A stretch of 64,000 nucleotides of DNA, taken from assembly GCA_003864495.1 (NCBI GenBank), contig ML133420.1, positions 4,674,340 through 4,738,339 of the forward strand. Reading direction: 5' to 3'. How positions within the stretch are numbered: the first letter of the stretch is position 1; every line of letters begins with the position of its first letter. Position numbers and translations under genes: made by a program. Below the pieces are notes generated by a model, which was given only the letters and a program-made list of their open reading frames with translations, was not told the DNA's origin and did not search any database. Below, piece by piece: positions 60,001 to 64,000 of this stretch. Source of the stretch: Nemopilema nomurai (lineage: Eukaryota; Cnidaria; Scyphozoa; Rhizostomeae; Rhizostomatidae).

Positions 60001-63000
60001 AAGATCATTTATTCAGACTCTCCATACTCCTTTCTTGCATATCAGCCCTTCAAAAGATCATTTATTCAGACTCTCCATACTCCTTTCTCGCATATCAGCC
60101 CTTCAAAAGATCATTTATTCAGACTCTCCATACTCCTTTCTTGCATATCAGCCCTTCAAAAGATCATTTATTCAGACTCTCCATACTCCTTTCTTATATC
60201 AGCCCTTCAAAAGATCATTTATTCAGACTCTCCATACTCCTTTCTTGCATATCAGCCCTTCAAAAGATCATTTATTCAGACTCTCCATACTCCTTTCGCA
60301 TATCAGCCCTTCAAAAGATTTATTCAGACTCTCCATACTCCTTCTCTGCATATCAGCCCTTCAAAAGATTTATTCAGACTCTCCATACTCCTTTCTGCAT
60401 ATCAGCCCTTCAAAAGATCATTTATTTCAGACTCTCCATACTCCTTTCTTGCATATCAGCCCTTCAAAAGATCATTTATTCAGACTCTCCATACTCCTTT
60501 CTCGTATATCAGCCCTTCAAAAGATCATTTATTCAGACTCTCCATACTCCTTTCTTGCATATCAGCCCTTCAAAAGATCATTTTCAGACTCTCCATACTC
60601 CTTTCTTGCATATCAGCCCTTCAAAAGATCATTTATTCAGACTCTCCATACTCCTTTCTTGCATATCAGCCCTTCAAAAGATCATTTATTCAGACTCTCC
60701 ATACTCCTTTCTTGCATATCAGCCCTTCAAAAGATCATTTATTCAGACTCTCCATACTCCTTTCTTGCATATCAGCCCTTCAAAAGATCATTTATTCAGA
60801 CTCTCCATACTCCTTTCTTGCATATCAGCCCTTCAAAAGATCATTTATTCAGACTCTCCATACTCCTTTCTTGCATATCAGCCCTTCAAAAGATCATTTA
60901 TTCAGACTCTCCATACTCCTTTCTTGCATATCAGCCCTTCAAAAGATCATTTATTCAGACTCTCCATACTCCTTTCTTATATCAGCCCTTCAAAAGATCA
61001 TTTATTCAGACTCTCCATACTCCTTTCTATATCAGCCCTTCAAAAGATCATTTATTCAGACTCTCCATACTCCTTTCTTGCATATCAGCCCTTCAAAAGA
61101 TCATTATTCAGACTCTCCATACTCCTTTCTTGCATATCAGCCCTTCAAAAGATCATTATTCAGACTCTCCATACTCCTTTCTTGCATATCAGCCCTTCAA
61201 AAGATCATTATTCAGACTCTCCATACTCCTTTCTCGTATATCAGCCCTTCAAAAGATCATTTATTCAGACTCTCCATACTCCTTTCTTGCATATCAGCCC
61301 TTCAAAAGATCATTATTCAGACTCTCCATACTCCTTTCTTGCATATCAGCCCTTCAAAAGATCATTATTCAGACTCTCCATACTCCTTTCTTGCATATCA
61401 GCCCTTCAAAAGATCATTTATTCAGACTCTCCATACTCCTTTCTTGCATATCAGCCCTTCAAAAGATCATTTATTCAGACTCTCCATACTCCTTTCTCGT
61501 ATATCAGCCCTTCAAAAGATCATTTATTCAGACTCTCCATACTCCTTTCTTGCATATCAGCCCTTCAAAAGATCATTTATTCAGACTCTCCATACTCCTT
61601 TCTTGCATATCAGCCCTTCAAAAGATCATTTATTCAGACTCTCCATACTCCTTTCTCATATCAGCCCTTCAAAAGATCATTTATTCAGACTCTCCATACT
61701 CCTTTCTGCATATCAGCCCTTCAAAAGATCATTTATTCAGACTCTCCATACTCCTTTCTGCATATCAGCCCTTCAAAAGATCATTTATTCAGACTCTCCA
61801 TACTCCTTTCTTGCATATCAGCCCTTCAAAAGATCATTCATTCAGACTCTCCATACTCCTTTCTTGCATATCAGCCCTTCAAAAGATCATTTATTCAGAC
61901 TCTCCATACTCCTTTCTCGTATATCAGCCCTTCAAAAGATCATTTATTCAGACTCCATACTCCTTTCTGCATATCAGCCCTTCAAAAGATCATTTATTCA
62001 GACTCTCCATACTCCTTTCTGCATATCAGCCCTTCAAAAGATCATCTATTCAGACTCTCCATACTCCTTTCTTGCATATCAGCCCTTCAAAAGATCATTT
62101 ATTCAGACTCTCCATACTCCTTTCTGCATATTCAGCCCTTCAAAAGATCATTTATTCAGACTCTCCATACTCCTTTCTCGTATATCAGCCCTTCAAAAGA
62201 TCATTTATTCAGACTCTCCATACTCCTTTCTTGCATATCAGCCCTTCAAAAGATCATTATTCAGACTCTCCATACTCCTTTCTGCATATCAGCCCTTCAA
62301 AAGATCATTTATTCAGACTCTCCATACTCCTTTCTTGCATATCAGCCCTTCAAAAGATCATTTATTCAGACTCTCCATACTCCTTTCTTGCATATCAGCC
62401 CTTCAAAAGATCATTCATTCAGACTCTCCATACTCCTTTCTTGCATATCAGCCCTTCAAAAGATCATTTATTCAGACTCTCCATACTCCTTTCTGCATAT
62501 CAGCCCTTCAAAAGATCATTTATTCAGACTCTCCATACTCCTTTCTTGCATATCAGCCCTTCAAAAGATCATTTCATTCAGACTCTCCATACTCCTTTCT
62601 TGCATATCAGCCCTTCAAAAGATCATTTATTCAGACTCTCCATACTCCTTTCTTGCATATCAGCCCTTCAAAAGATCATTTATTCAGACTCTCCATACTC
62701 CTTTCTTGCATATCAGCCCTTCAAAAGATCATTCATTCAGACTCTCCATACTCCTTTCTCGCATATCAGCCCTTCAAAAGATCATTATTCAGACTCTCCA
62801 TACTCCTTTCGCATATCAGCCCTTCAAAAGATCATTTATTCAGACTCTCCATACTCCTTTCTTGCATATCAGCCCTTCAAAAGATCATTTATTCAGACTC
62901 TCCATACTCCTTTCTTGCATATCAGCCCTTCAAAAGATCATTTATTCAGACTCTCCATACTCCTTTCTTGCATATCAGCCCTTCAAAAGATCATTCATTC

Positions 63001-64000
63001 AGACTCTCCATACTCCTTTCTTGCATATCAGCCCTTCAAAAGATCATTTATTCAGACTCTCCATACTCCTTTCTGTATATCAGCCCTTCAAAAGATCATT
63101 TATTCAGACTCTCCATACTCCTTTCTTGCATATCAGCCCTTCAAAAGATCATTCATTCAGACTCTCCATACTCCTTTCTTCGTATATCAGCCCTTCAAAA
63201 GATCATTTATTCAGACTCTCCATACTCCTTTCTGCATATCAGCCCTTCAAAAGATCATTATTCAGACTCTCCATACTCCTTTCTCGTATATCAGCCCTTC
63301 AAAAGATCATTCATTCAGACTCTCCATACTCCTTTCTTGCATATCAGCCCTTCAAAAGATCATTTATTCAGACTCTCCATACTCCTTTCTCGTATATCAG
63401 CCCTTCAAAAGATCATTTATTCAGACTCTCCATACTCCTTTCTCGTATATCAGCCCTTCAAAAGATCATTTATTCAGACTCTCCATACTCCTTTCTTGCA
63501 TATCAGCCCTTCAAAAGATCATTTATTCAGACTCTCCATACTCCTTTCTTGCATATCAGCCCTTCAAAAGATCATTATTCAGACTCTCCATACTCCTTTC
63601 TTGCATATCAGCCCTTCAAAAGATCATTATTCAGACTCTCCATACTCCTTTCTTGCATATCAGCCCTTCAAAAGATCATTTATTCAGACTCTCCATACTC
63701 CTTTCTTGCATATCAGCCCTTCAAAAGATCATTCATTCAGACTCTCCATACTCCTTTCTTGCATATCAGCCCTTCAAAAGATCATTTATTCAGACTCTCC
63801 ATACTCCTTTCTCGTATATCAGCCCTTCAAAAGATCATTTATTCAGACTCTCCATACTCCTTTCTTGCATATCAGCCCTTCAAAAGATCATTCATTCAGA
63901 CTCTCCATACTCCTTTCTTGCATATCAGCCCTTCAAAAGATCATTTATTCAGACTCTCCATACTCCTTTCTCGTATATCAGCCCTTCAAAAGATCATTTA
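54041..64000. repeat. ~10-kb array of a 53-bp satellite
   Basis: About 190 head-to-tail units, continuing past the window edge. A unit reads CCCTTCAAAAGATCATTTAT, TCAGACTCTCCATACTCCTT, then TCTTGCATATCAG. Variation is concentrated in two places: TTTATT/TTCATT/TTATT and TTGCAT/TCGCAT/TCGTAT/TGCAT, with 1-3-bp indels. The core CAGACTCTCCATACTCCTTT and AGCCCTTCAAAAGATCAT hardly vary. The array abuts EFCAB5 exon 53758-54039 and lies in the intron before it. There are no unique spacers, so it is not CRISPR-like, and 53 is not a multiple of 3, with stops in all frames. Confidence 0.98.

Noticed and set aside
54041..64000. Repeat array resembling a CRISPR array
   Set aside because: Units are contiguous 53-mers with no unique spacers, and the surrounding sequence is a eukaryotic gene with introns.
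1..64000. tRNA, rRNA or other structured RNA genes
   Set aside because: No tRNA A/B-box pair with a cloverleaf and no rRNA-like segment was recognised by eye; a covariance-model scan would be decisive.

Overview
This is eukaryotic nuclear DNA from an animal, most likely a cnidarian or another early-branching invertebrate. The genes have many exons with GT-AG introns and include EFCAB5, a PPM1E/F phosphatase and HGH1. The DNA is AT-rich and carries CR1/L2-like LINEs, Ty3/Gypsy and BEL/Pao LTR elements, hAT debris and several short inverted-repeat elements. The species cannot be named from sequence alone.

Layout. (1) 1-6.8 kb: one unrecognised 205-codon ORF on the minus strand (697-1314), then decayed LINE and hAT fragments. 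(2) 6.9-16.4 kb: a SEL1-repeat gene on plus, 11 exons, with one frame break at an exon junction. (3) 17.9-24.8 kb: a complete PPM1E/F-type PP2C phosphatase on minus, 7 exons, 474 aa. (4) 25.2-26.9 kb: a 5'-truncated LINE. (5) 27.3-28.5 kb: a two-exon, 246-aa single-domain RNA ligase on plus. (6) 29.1-31.9 kb: HGH1 on minus, 3 exons. (7) 32.2-44.2 kb: a nest of mobile elements four layers deep. A TTA-flanked MITE sits in a BEL/Pao element with identical LTRs and a TGAGT target duplication; that lies in a Ty3/Gypsy element, which lies between pieces of an older Gypsy family bounded by related LTRs. (8) 44.3-45.7 kb: 23-bp and 19-bp minisatellites. (9) 46.1-54.0 kb: the 3' 14 exons of EFCAB5 on minus; its 5' part is outside the window. 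(10) 54.04 kb to the end: about 10 kb of a 53-bp tandem repeat in an EFCAB5 intron, running off the window.

The host genes do not form a pathway: phosphatase signalling, eEF2 folding, RNA end joining, and a probably ciliary or calcium-linked protein. Gene models were built by checking splice dinucleotides and codon phase at every junction. The phases close exactly for PPM1, HGH1, the RNA ligase and the visible part of EFCAB5, which supports those models strongly.

The most unusual features are the 53-bp array, whose units repeat the acceptor of the adjacent EFCAB5 exon and mostly carry AATAAA on the gene's sense strand; the nested retrotransposons; and the compact bacterial-type RNA ligase.
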